Source: Larix sibirica (lineage: Eukaryota > Streptophyta > Pinopsida > Pinales > Pinaceae). Taken from it: a stretch of DNA of 31,952 bases. A model generated the notes under the pieces. That model did not search any database. It was not told the DNA's origin and saw only the letters and a list, made by a program, of their open reading frames with translations. This document shows positions 10,545-21,640 of this stretch, piece by piece (the stretch's first letter is position 1; each line of letters starts with the position of its first letter). The translations under genes and the position numbers were made by a program. The stretch is taken from the NCBI GenBank assembly GCA_004151065.3, contig NWUY0304918643.1:1-31952 (forward strand), read 5' to 3'.

Positions 10545-11666
10545 TTGGGAATGATGCTATGAACCCTTCTCTTAGAAGGAAGCACCGGATGGATAAAGGT
10601 GCAAAGCCTTAAATGCTATAATGAATCGACTTGCCTAAAGCCAAATGCTAATTATAGACCCCGTTGAGGGAAATTAAGGCCTCCGACCCACTCCACACCC
10701 CATCTTGTCTTTATAAAATAAGCGTTTCAGAACGTTTTTAGGATCGACCGGACTGGACCTTCAGGTACAAAATCATCGTTTAAAGTCGTCGTCTATCGCT
10801 TTATCGCACTAGGTAGGGTAAACTTTGGTCAATCAGTTTATTAAGGCGTAGGTAATTGAGGCACGTTAGTTAGTGGAGTTACCTATAAAAAAAAGCGAGT
10901 TAGGGAACCCAAAGGCAGGCGTATAATCCTTTATGAACCCCACCCGTGCCTTTTTCCAATGCATGTTTGGGAAGGGTTTTGATCTCAACCGGAACAACCC
11001 AAACTGAGTGTATTAACCTTAATACGGAGGAAGCCCGGAAGAAGAAATAAGTGAAAGTGAAAGCCTTAATAGGCAGTCTCCCGGGCAGGAAGTGAATGGG
11101 TTTTATTGTAATGGTCTCGCTTGCTGTCATGCATTGCTCCTATGTTCCCCCCACCATAGGATATATCAATTAGCTCTAGGAACCTCCAACAACGTTGATA
11201 TGGTTCAGACTTTAGGTGAGTAGGGTAAGAAGTGAGGGGGTAAATAAGTGGGTTTATAGTGGTAACAGTGAAGGCTGCTAGTAGTAGGCATAGTCTAAAT
11301 AGCAATAGTGCAGTGGCTCCTAAGCTACGATTCATTCAGTCAGTGGTATAGGTCAGAACGGGTCTAGGTATTCTGGTGGGTGATTGGTTAGTAAACAAAG
11401 TTCAGTAGGGGGTAAGGGGTTGAAACGCTGCTTTCTTTCCCGCATCGGTAATTACATATATAAAAGGGGACCATAAAAGCCTGCCTGATCTTATATGCCG
11501 TATCTAAATAGAAAAGGTAATATGGATAAATAACATATAGGAAGATCCGCACGATATCAACCGGTGAGGCACGAAAGTGATAAATAAGATCCCTGAATCC
11601 ACCCACCCACTACACTAAATGACCTGGCACAAAAGTAAGAAAGGTTATAAAGAATAGTAGTGCCCG
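10545..11666. other. Spacer with short unidentified frames
   Basis: Frames of 72-89 codons lie on the - strand (10900-11130, 11066-11335, 11388-11606). They overlap partly and contain no recognised motif. No RNA gene, repeat island or retroelement fragment was seen. Confidence 0.4.
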
Positions 11667-11910
11667 TTGCATATTAAAAGAAAAGTTCGGTTACAAGGAA
11701 CGAAGTCTAAATCCTATTCAAAAGAAGTTTCTGAAGACAAGCCCCTCCTTCCTTCTTCCTTATATTCAACTAAGGGATGGGTTGCCCAAGAAGAACCAAA
11801 AGATGAGGATCAAAGAGGTTATAATCTAATCCCATTGGATGACTATGCTATTGGGGGTTGTTCCGGTTGATCAAAAAAGCATCACCAATAGCATCATAGT
11901 TAGTCGTTTA
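11667..11910. other. Small open frame followed by an imperfect inverted repeat
   Basis: A 67-codon + frame (11667-11870) encodes a hydrophilic, Lys/Glu/Asp-rich peptide of unknown nature. Its end, gactatgctattggggg, and a downstream segment, ccaatagcatcatagttagtc, are imperfect inverted copies with a three-base indel, able to form a hairpin over about 11840-11910. Whether the hairpin has any role as a transcript end is unknown. Confidence 0.3.
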
Positions 11911-12486
11911 AGCACCCCCCCCATTGAAGCAGCACCTAGAGTAAAGACTGACTAGAGAGGCAGGAGTAATAAGTTACCCAGTTGGTTCCAGTTCTTGATC
12001 GAGACCCATATATTTCTGTTCCAGAGCCTGTTGAAGCACCGACAGGTCGATTAAGTTGATGACTCCGCCGCTATTGTGATTCAGCCGGTTAAGCAGTCAA
12101 TAAAGCTGTTAGTTCTGATGATTATCTTGTAGCGAGATAAGAAGGGACATGAAGCGAGCGTTATGCGGGCTCATTTCTCTTTGGTCGATCCTAAAAACGT
12201 ATCCAAACACGTATTTTAAAAATACAATGTGGTTTCCGGGTTCAGACAGGTATGCTCCATCTGGGTGCCCTCTCGAACTAAAATTGTTCTATACTCGCTC
12301 GATTCATTCGTAATTGTCTCTCCACCTTGGGCTTGGGTGCCTTAATCCGAAAGAAAGTCAGGTAAGGAACTTAAAAAACTCTCCCCAAAGGCATGCATTC
12401 AAGGGTGACAGTTTAAAGCTCCCTATTCCCAACTATGTATGAACCCAGCTATATCGAGGGCTTTGCCCCCCCCCTAAGTGCATTAA
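11911..12486. other. Spacer, nothing recognised
   Basis: No gene or RNA was recognised. Around 12000-12130 short words such as ccagagcctgttgaagca and gattcagccggttaagcag give a faint repetitive impression without a definable unit. Confidence 0.35.
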
Positions 12487-12493
12487 TTAATAA

Positions 12494-12998
12494 TTGGTTG
12501 GTTTGTAAGCCCGTGTCAAACGCATATCGTTCTGCAACTCTAGGAGTAGCAGGTACAGACATGTTGTGGAACGTCTCAACAGCATCTCAGAAAAGTTCCT
12601 CCTATTGAACAACATCAAATTTAGGTACCCTGGGTCTAGCCTTCTTGATATTACCAGGGACTGCTTCATTAGCATCTTTTCCAGTTCACCCTCTTCCTCT
12701 AGTGACAACATTAATAGTAAGCCTCGTACCTCCCATGGTCATTCTGGGTTCTGAATTCATTATATTTACAGTTATATGCCTTGCCTGGACTTCCTATTTT
12801 TCAATAAGGTCTGTACATTCTTCTGTAGTATGTAAAATAGTCCTATAATGTGTACACCAAGGACATCTAGGGAGGGGGAAATAAACGGCGAGATGACCTA
12901 CTTAATCACAATTTGAACATCTAATTGGTTCCGTCCTTCCTCCACCAGTCCGACCTCCTATATAACCTCCTCCTTTTCACTTATAAGCTCTAGGTACG
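12494..12998 (-). pseudogene. Ty3/gypsy-type gag fragment with zinc knuckles
   Basis: Read on the - strand, one continuous frame covers about 500 bases and is broken by seven stops (12977-12979, 12902-12904, 12794-12796, 12686-12688, 12602-12604 and 12587-12589, plus 13001-13003 at its edge). It has a Gly/Arg-rich lead (GGYIGGRTGGGRTEP), a first knuckle CSNCD-stop-VGHLAVYF (CX2CX4H, with the last Cys replaced by Phe), and a second Cys/His cluster CPWCTHYRTILHTTEEC followed by TDLIEK-stop-EVQARH. Further on it reads NSEPRMTMGGTRLTINVVTR, which resembles the post-knuckle region of a plant gypsy-like gag family. The frame phase is kept across all stops, so decay was by substitution rather than indels. 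The capsid and protease parts were not found nearby. Confidence 0.72.
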
Positions 12999-14109
12999 CC
13001 TTACCCACTGGTGGGGAGGTTGACGAACCAGAAGTTTCCCAAGGGTTCCCTGGTCCCAGTTGGAGATTCAATGGCAGATTCAGTTTACTTCATTTACACA
13101 GAAGTTCGATAGCGAGATTGAGACCTGGGGATCCAAATACAAACACATTTTACCGAGTGACAGAGTCTTTAGGGGATGCAGTTACAAGGATTTATTTGTT
13201 TCAGATTCTCCAGTAGCCAGTTATAACCAAGTGCAAAAGTGCTTTTGCCTAATGGCTAAGTAATGGCTGCTGCTAGCTCCACATCTGGCTCTGTTCAATC
13301 TGCTGTCTCTATTAAGCTGGCATACGGTAGTGGAAATTTATACTGCATGATGACATATTATCTATTAATTTATTATTAATGAAACTGGCGTATGAGATGT
13401 GAAAATAGATATATCTATATGGCTTATTATCTGGGAATTGACCTTGTGCAAACATGGCATAGGTACTGGCAAATACTAATCTTTGAAGTTGGCTAGGGGA
13501 AAGGGTGGAAATACTAATACCTATAATCTATACGCCCGGTTTGTGTAGGATAAATTTCCAGGTCATGTCATAACAGCCACGAACTCCTACGATTTGTAAG
13601 ATAGGAGCTTTCCCGTGCACTATGCCAAACGCTATCCTATGTGACTAGTATGTGACTAGGGTACAAGTCTTCGAGATTAGAGCTTCTTAAAGAATGACTT
13701 TGCTACCATAGCATCGATGATGTGATCAATCGGATTAATTGCTTTCATTCGGGGCCGAAGAAGCCGGATAAGCAAAACCTGAAGAGTTCTAAGTCAAACT
13801 TCCCTCCTATGTTCTTGTGCCGTTTCATGGTGCCCTTCAACAGATGTTCATGTGTTTAATTCGAAGTGGGTAAGATATTATTTCAATCATATTGGTGCTA
13901 GAATATTGAAGAGGGGTGATTCCTGGGATACACGCTTGACGTCAGATACAAGCCATTCATAGAATCCCGCTAGGCAAAACGCATTTTGAGGTGCTGAAAC
14001 TGGGTGGGCAAATTACGATGGTCAGCCCGTAGGGTCGCAGAAGGGATGGAAATGAGGATGGAGGGTTTACCAATAAACTCTTATGCATTGCTAAGAAACA
14101 TGACAAATA
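12999..14109. other. Spacer beside the gag fragment
   Basis: A 67-codon + frame at 13060-13263 has no known motif; it may or may not belong to the retroelement. A short direct repeat, atgtgactag, occurs twice near 13640. Nothing else was recognised. Confidence 0.4.
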
Positions 14110-15215
14110 CTAAGAATCTCTTGATGGGAGCAAAGCAGAATCCACATATTTTGAAATATCTAGTTTAGATGAAACGGGCTGCTTGAAAACGGGCTGGCTT
14201 GTGGGGCGGGAAAGTGATGGCATCCGCAGGGAGAGCGCATAAGCAGGAAATATACCGGAAATAGGAAGTTGATGGGAAGATTTTGAAAAAAAAAAGTTAG
14301 TTCGGTGTGCCGACTGAGAAACTTTAGTGGAAAGTAACAAATAGGGAATCAAAGCCTCACCGAAATTAGTGGGAAGGGCAATAAACATTAAATTCTACTC
14401 ATAATGCGCCTGTTCTTATTCATATATAATGAGTAAGCCGGACTATAAAACCAACAAGTAAAAGGTCCGCCCCAACCTACATATTAAACCCCTAACCTGC
14501 ATAGGTAAGGGGCTACCCTAACTATTTGATTGAGTCGGGAGGCCTCACTATTTAATCTATATCCTGCCTAGCCATTGAATCTAATAATCCAGGCGGGCTT
14601 ACTTACTTCTTTATATAAGGTAGTTGCCTGTATACACCTATTGTGGGAATTTCAAGTTATTTGCCCGTATCCACCACTGGTTCATTTCTACACTAGTAGC
14701 TTGGGTTATTCCTATATTGCCTGCCAACCAATCTGCTGGGCTATTTTATTTCCCATATTGCCATTTCCATATGGATTGCCCGCCAATCGATCCATCGCCA
14801 ACGAATTTTTGATTTAAACAGCTCGGTTTGATCCTACCTACCCATCAACCAGGAAAACGTTAAGGACAATGCCACCAGGACAACGCAGCTATAGCTAGAG
14901 CATCTATTCTGCTAAGGAAGGATCAAGTGCGCTATGCTCCCTCCATCGTCCTAGGGTGAAGGGCATAAGAGAAGGGTAAGGCGAATACCCCACCAATAAT
15001 TGAAGGCATATGGCATATTCATGAAATGACGATTCTAGGTCTAAGGTAAGAGCTCATAACATCAACTAATCCAATCAGGTGCTGCTTCTAAGGAAGGGTC
15101 TTATAGTGGTACCTCCTAAGGGCTAAATGATAGAGTTTCGATCATCCATCCTAGGTTTCAGGCAATACGTTAAGGGTAAAAGGGTAAAGCTCTCCTCTCA
15201 GGCATATGGCAGACA
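14110..15215. other. Spacer with one small - frame
   Basis: A 92-codon - frame at 14110-14388 predicts a Ser/Pro-rich peptide without recognised domains. Around 14690-14800 words close to cctatattgcctgccaa and cccatattgcc recur loosely. No RNA gene or transposon was seen. Confidence 0.35.
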
Positions 15216-15794
15216 GTGAGTGACGCTAAAAGGGAGAAACTCATCCCATCCGTTGGGATAACTAATAAGATAATTGGGATTTTACGAAAGCAGCCGCAGA
15301 AGGAGAATGCCTTGGATCTTCCGAGCGATGTTTCTTATGGTCAAAATGAAGGTGGAAAAGAATACTATGGCACTATATTAGTCAGCGGGCTGCTTCTTGG
15401 CCACGCCCCCAGGATAGATATGACATACTCGATCCGCATGCATTATCAATTAGGAAATTGCCTACCATATCGTAGTTCAGATCCAAGTCGTTTTAGTGAG
15501 GGTGACCTACACAGTGAAAGTTGTGTAAATTCCTTTCCGTCTTCTCAGAATTGGATGTCTACTATTATTTTGTCCTGTCCTTCATATCTGGATCGTCTGA
15601 TGTATGGCTGTCCTTCATATCTGGATCGTCTGATGACTTATACCGCTACTTTGAACGTGAAAGCATTGTCAAATGCCCTTCCTACCCTGGAAGAAAGGCT
15701 TTTGTTCTGGAGCTCCAAAACTTATAATGTTTTGATTCCTTACTTAGAGTATAATAATCAAGTAATAAAAGCAAGCAGCTTCTTATGTTCGTAA
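15216..15794 (+). CDS. Unidentified 192-codon open frame (longest in window)
   Basis: This is the longest open frame here. The predicted protein is mixed in composition with a charged N-terminal part and no clear membrane segment or signal peptide. I do not recognise it. Codons about 121-141 carry an 11-residue duplication, CPSYLDRLM repeated, produced by a 33-bp tandem duplication in the DNA. A second + frame (15521-15727) is also open through the same duplication, so the reading frame is not secure. The start is the first ATG of the frame and nothing supports it further. Chance, a chimeric mitochondrial open frame and a transferred fragment are all possible; the lack of any motif keeps confidence low. 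Confidence 0.25.
   Translation: MSDAKREKLIPSVGITNKIIGILRKQPQKENALDLPSDVSYGQNEGGKEYYGTILVSGLLLGHAPRIDMTYSIRMHYQLGNCLPYRSSDPSRFSEGDLHSESCVNSFPSSQNWMSTIILSCPSYLDRLMYGCPSYLDRLMTYTATLNVKALSNALPTLEERLLFWSSKTYNVLIPYLEYNNQVIKASSFLCS
15575..15635. repeat. Perfect 28-bp direct repeat, 33-bp period
   Basis: Positions 15575-15602 and 15608-15635 are identical over 28 bases, separated by five bases. As 33 is a multiple of three, the duplication keeps the reading frame of the surrounding open frame. The lack of any mismatch suggests the duplication is recent compared with the degenerate islands elsewhere. Confidence 0.9.
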
Positions 15795-15829
15795 AGCCTA
15801 AAAGCAAGGAGCAAGCCCTCTCAACTAGT

Positions 15830-16050
15830 AAAAAGCTCGGCAAATACGGAATTTCTCAACCAAGGAAACAATCGGAAAAGAAGAGTCATTCCCCTCTGCA
15901 GCTGACCTCGGCAAATCCAAGTATAGAGTGATCGGAAAATACGAGGAATTATCCTCCTTGGCTCCTTTCGGAAAATGACCTACATAGTGCATGAATCTTC
16001 TAAGCCCTCATTTTTACTATAAGAAGCAGCTATCGGAAAATATGAGGGTG
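15830..16050. repeat. Short-motif island, tcggaaaatacgag type
   Basis: Imperfect copies of a word near tcggaaaatacgag occur near 15837 (ctcggcaaatacgg), 15869 (atcggaaaagaag), 15907 (ctcggcaaatcc), 15932 (atcggaaaatacgag), 15966 (ttcggaaaatgac) and 16031 (atcggaaaatatgag). The spacing is irregular, 25-65 bp. No coding content was seen. Confidence 0.6.
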
Positions 16051-16054
16051 AGGG

Positions 16055-16180
16055 GGTGAGGATACGAACCCGATCGATCGGACGCTAGGAGATCGAGATA
16101 CGAACCCGCGAGACCGACCAAAGAAGGGGGAGGGGCATTCTCCTCTGTATTAGGAATGATCAACTAGGAATGATCACGCT
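16055..16180. repeat. Two small direct repeats
   Basis: The word gatacgaacccg occurs near 16062 and again near 16097. Further on, taggaatgatca is repeated exactly at 16151-16162 and 16165-16176. The gatacgaaccc word superficially resembles the complement of a tRNA T-arm, but no cloverleaf can be built around it. Confidence 0.55.
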
Positions 16181-16584
16181 ACCTACCCCCGGTTTAAGAT
16201 TGGTTGATTCATACTGCTTGTCTCCATCTTGGAGAATGAGCAACGAACCGTGGTGATGAGTAGTAGGCCTCCTTCTTCTCTTTCCTTTCCTTCGTCTCCT
16301 TCTCCCAGAGCATTATGGCTACCCAGAGAAGGACACTCCTTGTAATAATAAGAATGTGAAATTAGAGCGTTTTGTTTAATAGGGATACAAGGTTGATGCT
16401 TGCTCCCAATGGTGTAGCTAAATAAAAGCATAGAAATTTCCAATCAAGGTATAGGGTAACTTACATTATATATGATATGATGCATATTATTAATAAATTG
16501 AATAAATAAATTGCTCTCGGGACCGTCCACGCCATATTTGGCTATCAATTCCTTGTATCATAGTCTGGTGTCCTTTCTTTTCTT
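16181..16584. other. Spacer with one small - frame
   Basis: An 86-codon - frame (16183-16443) has no recognised motif. The stretch 16470-16510 is A+T-rich. No other feature was seen. Confidence 0.35.
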
Positions 16585-16740
16585 TTGTCTAGGTATTAGC
16601 TTTAGTTAGTAGCATAGTTATGAGCTTAATTAACTTAGTGGCCCTTTAGCTTTGTTAGTTCTTTTCAATTATCTAGTGTAGTTAGTGTTAGTTTGCTTAG
16701 TGGGTTCTTAGTTATGAGCTTTAGTTGGTTTAGTGATTCC
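16585..16740. repeat. Short-motif island, agctttagttagtttagtg type
   Basis: Overlapping versions of tagttatgagctttagttrgttta and tagtgttagtt recur across about 150 bases (near 16597, 16616, 16649, 16680, 16709). There is a strong G+T/A bias on the + strand and no open frame of note. Confidence 0.6.
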
Positions 16741-17760
16741 TCTCCTATTGTTTTACTACCCGCTATAACCCTTTGCTTTTAGCTGTATATAAGATAGAAG
16801 ATAGCCCTGTCTTTTCGGAGTAAATAAGAAGGCCCATGTTTCCTGTCCTGTAAAGGTGTGAAGCCAATCTTGTCCTAACTGTGTTGTACCCCGTTAGTAG
16901 TATTACCAGTGTTCTATACCATTAAAAAAGTAAGCAGGAGGAGGTGTGACTCTCTCTAGCCCAAGCAAGGTTCTTTGCTAAAGTGCCGGTGTGTAAAGGG
17001 TTTATTTTATATAATAGCTTTCCAGGGCGGTATAAAGTAGTGATAAAGTTAATCCATGTGTCAATACCTCTTTAGTGAAGTCTTCAATTTTGTGTCATAA
17101 AATGTGTGTATGAGCGTTTAAGCTTGTGTAAGTGAAAGGGAAAGAAGTGCTAATGCAAGTTTCATAAAGGGTATAAGGGGGCGATAGGGGTCGCTTAACC
17201 TAAAAGTTCATGGATTGCATCCCGGCTGTTTATATATAAATGTTCTTAAATGCCAATCCTTATTATATAAAAACTTTAGTTTGAACTGCCCCCCCCCTTC
17301 TTTGTTGTTCAGAGTTATTATTATTGAATCACCCACCTTACGCTGAATCTTACTTATTTTACTTATTATGCGCTTTCTTTATAGTCACCACCACTCCTTA
17401 CTTGGCAAAACCTACCTCCACCCAGGTGGGCTCAGTGCTTACATTATATGAGCAGCCATACCCCAACCAAGGAGGATCGACACCGGGTTAACCCTACAGG
17501 AATAAAGTCAGTGGCAACTCCAGTAATAAAATTTGTGTAACAGCCCAGTATTTACTACAGGTAGTAGGCTTACTACTAAAGTTGTCTCTTAAGACAAGTG
17601 AGGCTAAAGCTTACACTCTGGCCTTACTCTACAGCTAAGACTAAAGGATATACCTTAGGGCCTATGAGCTCTACAAACCCTATACTAAGTTACAGTTGTT
17701 AGTGCCCAGGAAGGAGTTTAGTTATACAATTACCATAAACATCGAACTCCAAATGGTACA
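16741..17760. other. Spacer, nothing recognised
   Basis: No open frame over 60 codons is present. A nine-C run lies near 17288, and loose tactagg/taagac words occur at 17550-17690. No RNA gene or retroelement was recognised. Confidence 0.45.
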
Positions 17761-18262
17761 ACCTCCATCGGTAAGCAACCCTAATTGGAAACACCTATCT
17801 TATCGGGAACATATTTGAATTGGGTAAAAATACTTTATCGGAAACATACCTGCATCATAAATAGAATTGATAGGGATAAATACCTGATCGTAAACATCAC
17901 TTACCTCGCTCATTGTTAAACCTCGTTATCTAGTAACCTGCCTTAACGTGTTCTAATCGAATCGTGTCCTTCCTAAATTATCATGTAACCTAATCCATCG
18001 GTAACCTCATATTGTAACCTTATAATGTATTGTACCTTAATTGTGTCTGCGGGTACGGGTGTTTATCAATACTCTTCCATCATTCCCCCCTAGCCGCTCC
18101 TTATGGCTGCTCATCTATAATACTCATCAGTAATCAAAGCAAATTGTTTGACTCAATGGCTTCTAGTACTCAACATGTAACCTCCCTCCCCTAATTGTGG
18201 AACCTCAACAAGCATCGAACATCAAGCATCATACCTAATCGTCGTGGCAACATAAAGCATCG
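17761..18262. repeat. Short-motif island, atcggaaacataccta type
   Basis: Imperfect copies of atcggaaacatacct recur: near 17767 (atcggtaagcaacc), 17783 (attggaaacacct), 17802 (atcgggaacat), 17837 (atcggaaacatacct), 17887 (atcgtaaacat), 17997 (atcggtaacct), 18212 (gcatcgaacat) and 18257 (atcggacct). The first five copies are 15-50 bp apart, the later ones sparser. There is no coding content. Confidence 0.62.
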
Positions 18263-19940
18263 GACCTGCCAAGCCAAGCCTTCCCCCGAATATGCAAACT
18301 GAATGCGTATTGAACGGAATGCAATAATGTTAATGCGGGCAAATTGGGTAATAATGGGTAGTAATAATGGTGCTATGGAAATGTTGCTATGGGCCTCGTG
18401 CTCTCATCATTATTGGGCTCACCTCCGTCCATTCGTCTGTTGGTCTGCCCCTCTAGGCAGCATATGTTGTCCGTTGTATCACCCCACCTGTTTATTTTGG
18501 ACCACCTGCCCCAAACATCCATCTAGCAAGCGAGAGAAGCCCGCCAATGGCTGTCGTTCGCCTGTTGGAACCCCCTCCTATCGAAAGATGTTATTGGTCA
18601 AGTGAATCAAGCCGATCAATCAAATAAATGCCTCTCCCGGAAGACCTATCGTCCACGCACCCCCCACGCCACCCGTAAGTCCAATTGGTCCCTAAGACAT
18701 TCATTCATTATTGCTCAATGAATCAATCAAGATCTATCAACGTCCAACCCACTTCCCTGACTGGCAAACCCATCCTAGCTTTTCACTAGTCAATTTCCAA
18801 GGTCAGATAGGCCCTTAATAGGCACTTTTTATTGTAGTGAAATGACCCAAGGTCCCAAGGCCCAGATTATGGATATCAATTGACTAACTGACGCGCCTTT
18901 TCACTATTTAATTTACCACTTATTGTAAAGCCAGGTTCAGACTCTTTTCTATCATCCTGGGATACGTAACCTTTCTGTACTGAATTTTCCAGTTCTCAAA
19001 GATCACTTAATATTATCTATTTAGAATCTGCATACGCCTTTTATTCCGGGATTTACCCGGTGAGAGATCTTTATTTATTGATAAGCAGTGCCGTGTGGAA
19101 GCTGTAGTCCACATATGCACAAATAAATGCCAGTATTACGTAAATATGCCAGTATCTTATTATATATGTTTTGTGATGTATAGATTTATTATTATAAAAT
19201 AGATCTCTCATATAAATTAATCAATTCTTACCTAGCTTAGTCGTCCAAGCAGTTTGTTTTAGCCCTCTGAACTTACTGCCTTAAGGTCTCTTATTAGCTT
19301 AGTCTGTACAGAGTAAGCCCTCTGGACCCTAGCTTCAGTCTTAGCCCTGACTGCTGAACACTTTCTTTCTATATCTTATTGCCTCTTGTTGGAACCAGGT
19401 CTCAAAGCTTTCACACTCATGATGCATATATGTGAGGTAAACTAACCAGTATCAATTCAAATTTGGTAAAACTAACTTTGGAGCATAGAAACAAGCCTTA
19501 TATAGTATAGAGTATCCAGTATTTTTAGATAATCACTATTGAATGAATTCTTCACTCTTTAAACCTAGTCCCCTCGTCCGGACCCCTATGAATACTAGCT
19601 TTAGTCTCTTGCTTGACAAATAATCAAATGAGAGAAATTATGTTACCCATGTTGACCATGAAGTGAAGTGTTGCCTACCTGCCCGTATAGATCTTGCTTA
19701 CTTACGCCAACAATACCTAGGGAATAAAGGATGTTCACCGAAAGAACCACGTTACCCTATTGTTCAGGATGAGGTTGACACCACGAGGTACGAGTGATTA
19801 GGGACCTGCAAATGACGTACGTGTTACGGAAGCATGCTGTGTTACACATTATGCTTACCCATGAAGCTTTCTATTTAAGGTTACACTACGCAATATGGGA
19901 CATTGAGGTTAGTTATACCATTAGTTTTGCATTCCGGGTG
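18263..19940. other. Spacer, nothing recognised
   Basis: A 100-codon + frame (18303-18605, Cys/Trp/His-rich) and a 79-codon frame (19794-20033) lack recognisable domains. A+T-rich patches lie around 19150-19210. No tRNA, intron domain or retroelement fragment was identified. Confidence 0.4.
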
Positions 19941-20026
19941 ATGAGTCCGTGGAGTTATGGATTCAATAGCATGAGGCCGTGGATAGCCGTTGGTAACTTG
20001 CATGAGTCCGCGGAGTTATGGATTCA
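19941..20026. repeat. Three-copy direct repeat, about 30-bp period
   Basis: Positions 19941-19965 and 20002-20026 match in 24 of 25 bases. Between them, at 19971, a third and more diverged copy starts with atgaggccgtgga, giving a period of 30-31 bp. Each good copy can fold into a 6-bp hairpin, gagtcc with ggattc. The beginning resembles part of a hammerhead ribozyme core, but the required distal residues are absent. Confidence 0.75.
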
Positions 20027-20099
20027 GCATTAGTCCCTAGAAGAAGTGGTTTATGCAAAGGTGTAATGATGGAGAGAGGTATATAATTGATTTGTTGCT

Positions 20100-20300
20100 G
20101 GCCGGTTTAACGCCGCATTACCCAATACGCCCGCATACACGCCTTTCCGTTCATTCCACATTAAGTTCGCCGCATTCTCCCGCGTCCCTGCGCATCAAAG
20201 CATCCACGCTTTAAGTGAAATATGAATACACGCATACACACCATTCAAGTCAATACGCATCCCCACATACACGCCCCGCATTCTGTTAGTTCCCATCCGC
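20100..20300. repeat. Short-motif island, acgcccgcatacacgc type
   Basis: Words such as cgcccgcatacacgcc, gaatacacgcatacacacc, aatacgcatccccacatacacgcccc and cgccgcattc recur across this stretch, rich in ACGC/CGCAT. A 67-codon - frame through it is low in complexity and not listed as a gene. Confidence 0.62.
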
Positions 20301-20455
20301 ACCAGGACACATTGGCAGGCGCACGGACGAAAAAATGCTTGATAAGCGAGGTAGCCAAGGAGAATGTGCCAAGTATTAAAGACCATATAGTATGACAAAA
20401 CTATTAGGATGGGTTTGGTTAAATCTCGGGATAGCCACCTAAAAGGTATATTTCT

Positions 20456-20701
20456 TTTTCCATTTACTTGGTGCTTAGAGCTCTAGTATTTAAAACTCCA
20501 TATAGGATGAAAACACCAAAGCTTAAAAAATGATATTGTCGGCTTGGATAGCTTTTGAAGAAGGGGTACATACACCCAAGTGTTTCACCTTGGGGTGCCT
20601 CGGTGCTATTTGTTCATAAGGAGGATGGGACATTAAGGTTATGCATATACTTAAGACTGCTAAACAAGGTGACAGTGAATAACAAGTATACTTTTCGATA
20701 G
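20456..20701 (+). pseudogene. Ty3/gypsy reverse transcriptase fragment
   Basis: One frame reads FSIYLVLRALVFKTPYRMK, then after two stops (TGA at 20531-20533, TAG at 20549-20551) [20 protein letters not shown] and [14 protein letters not shown], then [14 protein letters not shown]. This is the N-terminal fingers region of Ty3/gypsy reverse transcriptase, whose usual form is [27 protein letters not shown] and LRLCIDYRxLNKVT. The Asp of CIDYR is altered here, and the catalytic YxDD motif lies beyond the preserved part. The frame is intact apart from the stops until a TAG at 20699-20701, where similarity ends and the next repeat island starts. Orientation is opposite to the gag fragment 7.5 kb upstream, so the two are not one insertion in simple order. 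Confidence 0.9.
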
Positions 20702-20714
20702 CTATAGGTATAGA

Positions 20715-21010
20715 GGTAGAGTTTAGCTGCTCATTGCCAGAGGGTCACCGATAGCCAGGAGCCGATCATAGACAGATGGTCATAGCCAATCATAGCTGCC
20801 TTAAGGTCATTCCAATAGACGGAAGTCCTAGCCAGTTATCATTCATTGCCAGTAAGAGCCATAATACAGTCATAGCTAGAAGGTCATTGCTCTATAAGGA
20901 AGCTATAGTCATTGCAAGTATATCATAGTCAGAAGGAAATAGCTTTTAGACAATCAGAGACATATGCAGCGGGCAGAGCCATTAGGGAATAGCCATTCAG
21001 TACCGAGGAA
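20715..21010. repeat. Short-motif island, gtcatagccagaagg type
   Basis: Imperfect copies of a word near gtcatagccag follow one another: atagccagg near 20752, gtcatagccaatcatagc near 20779, gtcctagccag near 20826, gtcatagctagaaggtcattg near 20871, and gtcagaagg near 20928, among others. It begins about where the reverse transcriptase similarity stops. No reading frame of interest was found. Confidence 0.68.
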
Positions 21011-21119
21011 GAAAGAACCTACGGGATGGCACTTACCGAGACGGAACACACGTTACTACCTAATGCACATAGTGCAATACCCCATATGATTTATACCCAT
21101 TAGATATCCATATATAACT

Positions 21120-21640
21120 CCCCTGGTTAGGTACCGCATCAAACATAAATGCTAAAGGGGATATATTCCACCTGTTACCAAATAAACCAGCTGTTCTCAA
21201 TTCAAATATGTACTGCTCATGGATAGCTATTCAACCCGAGAGAAAAAAACCCCAGTTTATAATAATGCTGCACCTTACGGACATACACAAGTTATCTTCA
21301 CGCCCAGTCAGTCCCTACAGCCCTCTGTTCTCTAAGCAACCAGCTGTTTATAGCTTTATTACGCCAAATGTTCAGTTCCAACTACTGCTGTTCTATAATA
21401 AACCTGCACAAATAGAATCTTTTCTATCATCAGCAGGACCAAATGAACTTGGTTAACCAATGCCCAGGGTTTGTTCTCTCATAAAACAGCTATTAACTCA
21501 TACACTCCGGTATTCCAAAACCATTCAATCTAGTCATGCAACCAGCTATTTACAAAGCCACTATGGTCTTAACACAGGGCTATATTATACCCGGGATATA
21601 CTCGACCAGCTGGTTCAATTACCTGCTTAACTTATACCAT
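21120..21640. repeat. Short-motif island, aaccagctgttc type
   Basis: Words near aaccagctgttc recur at 21186, about 21339, 21485 (aacagctatt), 21541 (accagctattt) and 21604 (accagctggttc), with shorter relatives between. The 82-codon + frame at 21208-21456 lies in this island and has no known motif. Confidence 0.5.

Noticed and set aside
16055-16110. Possible - strand tRNA, from gatacgaaccc resembling a T-arm complement
   Set aside because: No acceptor, anticodon or D-arm pairing can be built, and the word simply repeats 35 bp later as a small direct repeat.
19938-19970. Possible hammerhead ribozyme (tgatgagtccgtg)
   Set aside because: The sequence after the stem lacks the required GAAA segment and a suitable cleavage-site stem, and the second copy changes the core. 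Only one half of the core matches.
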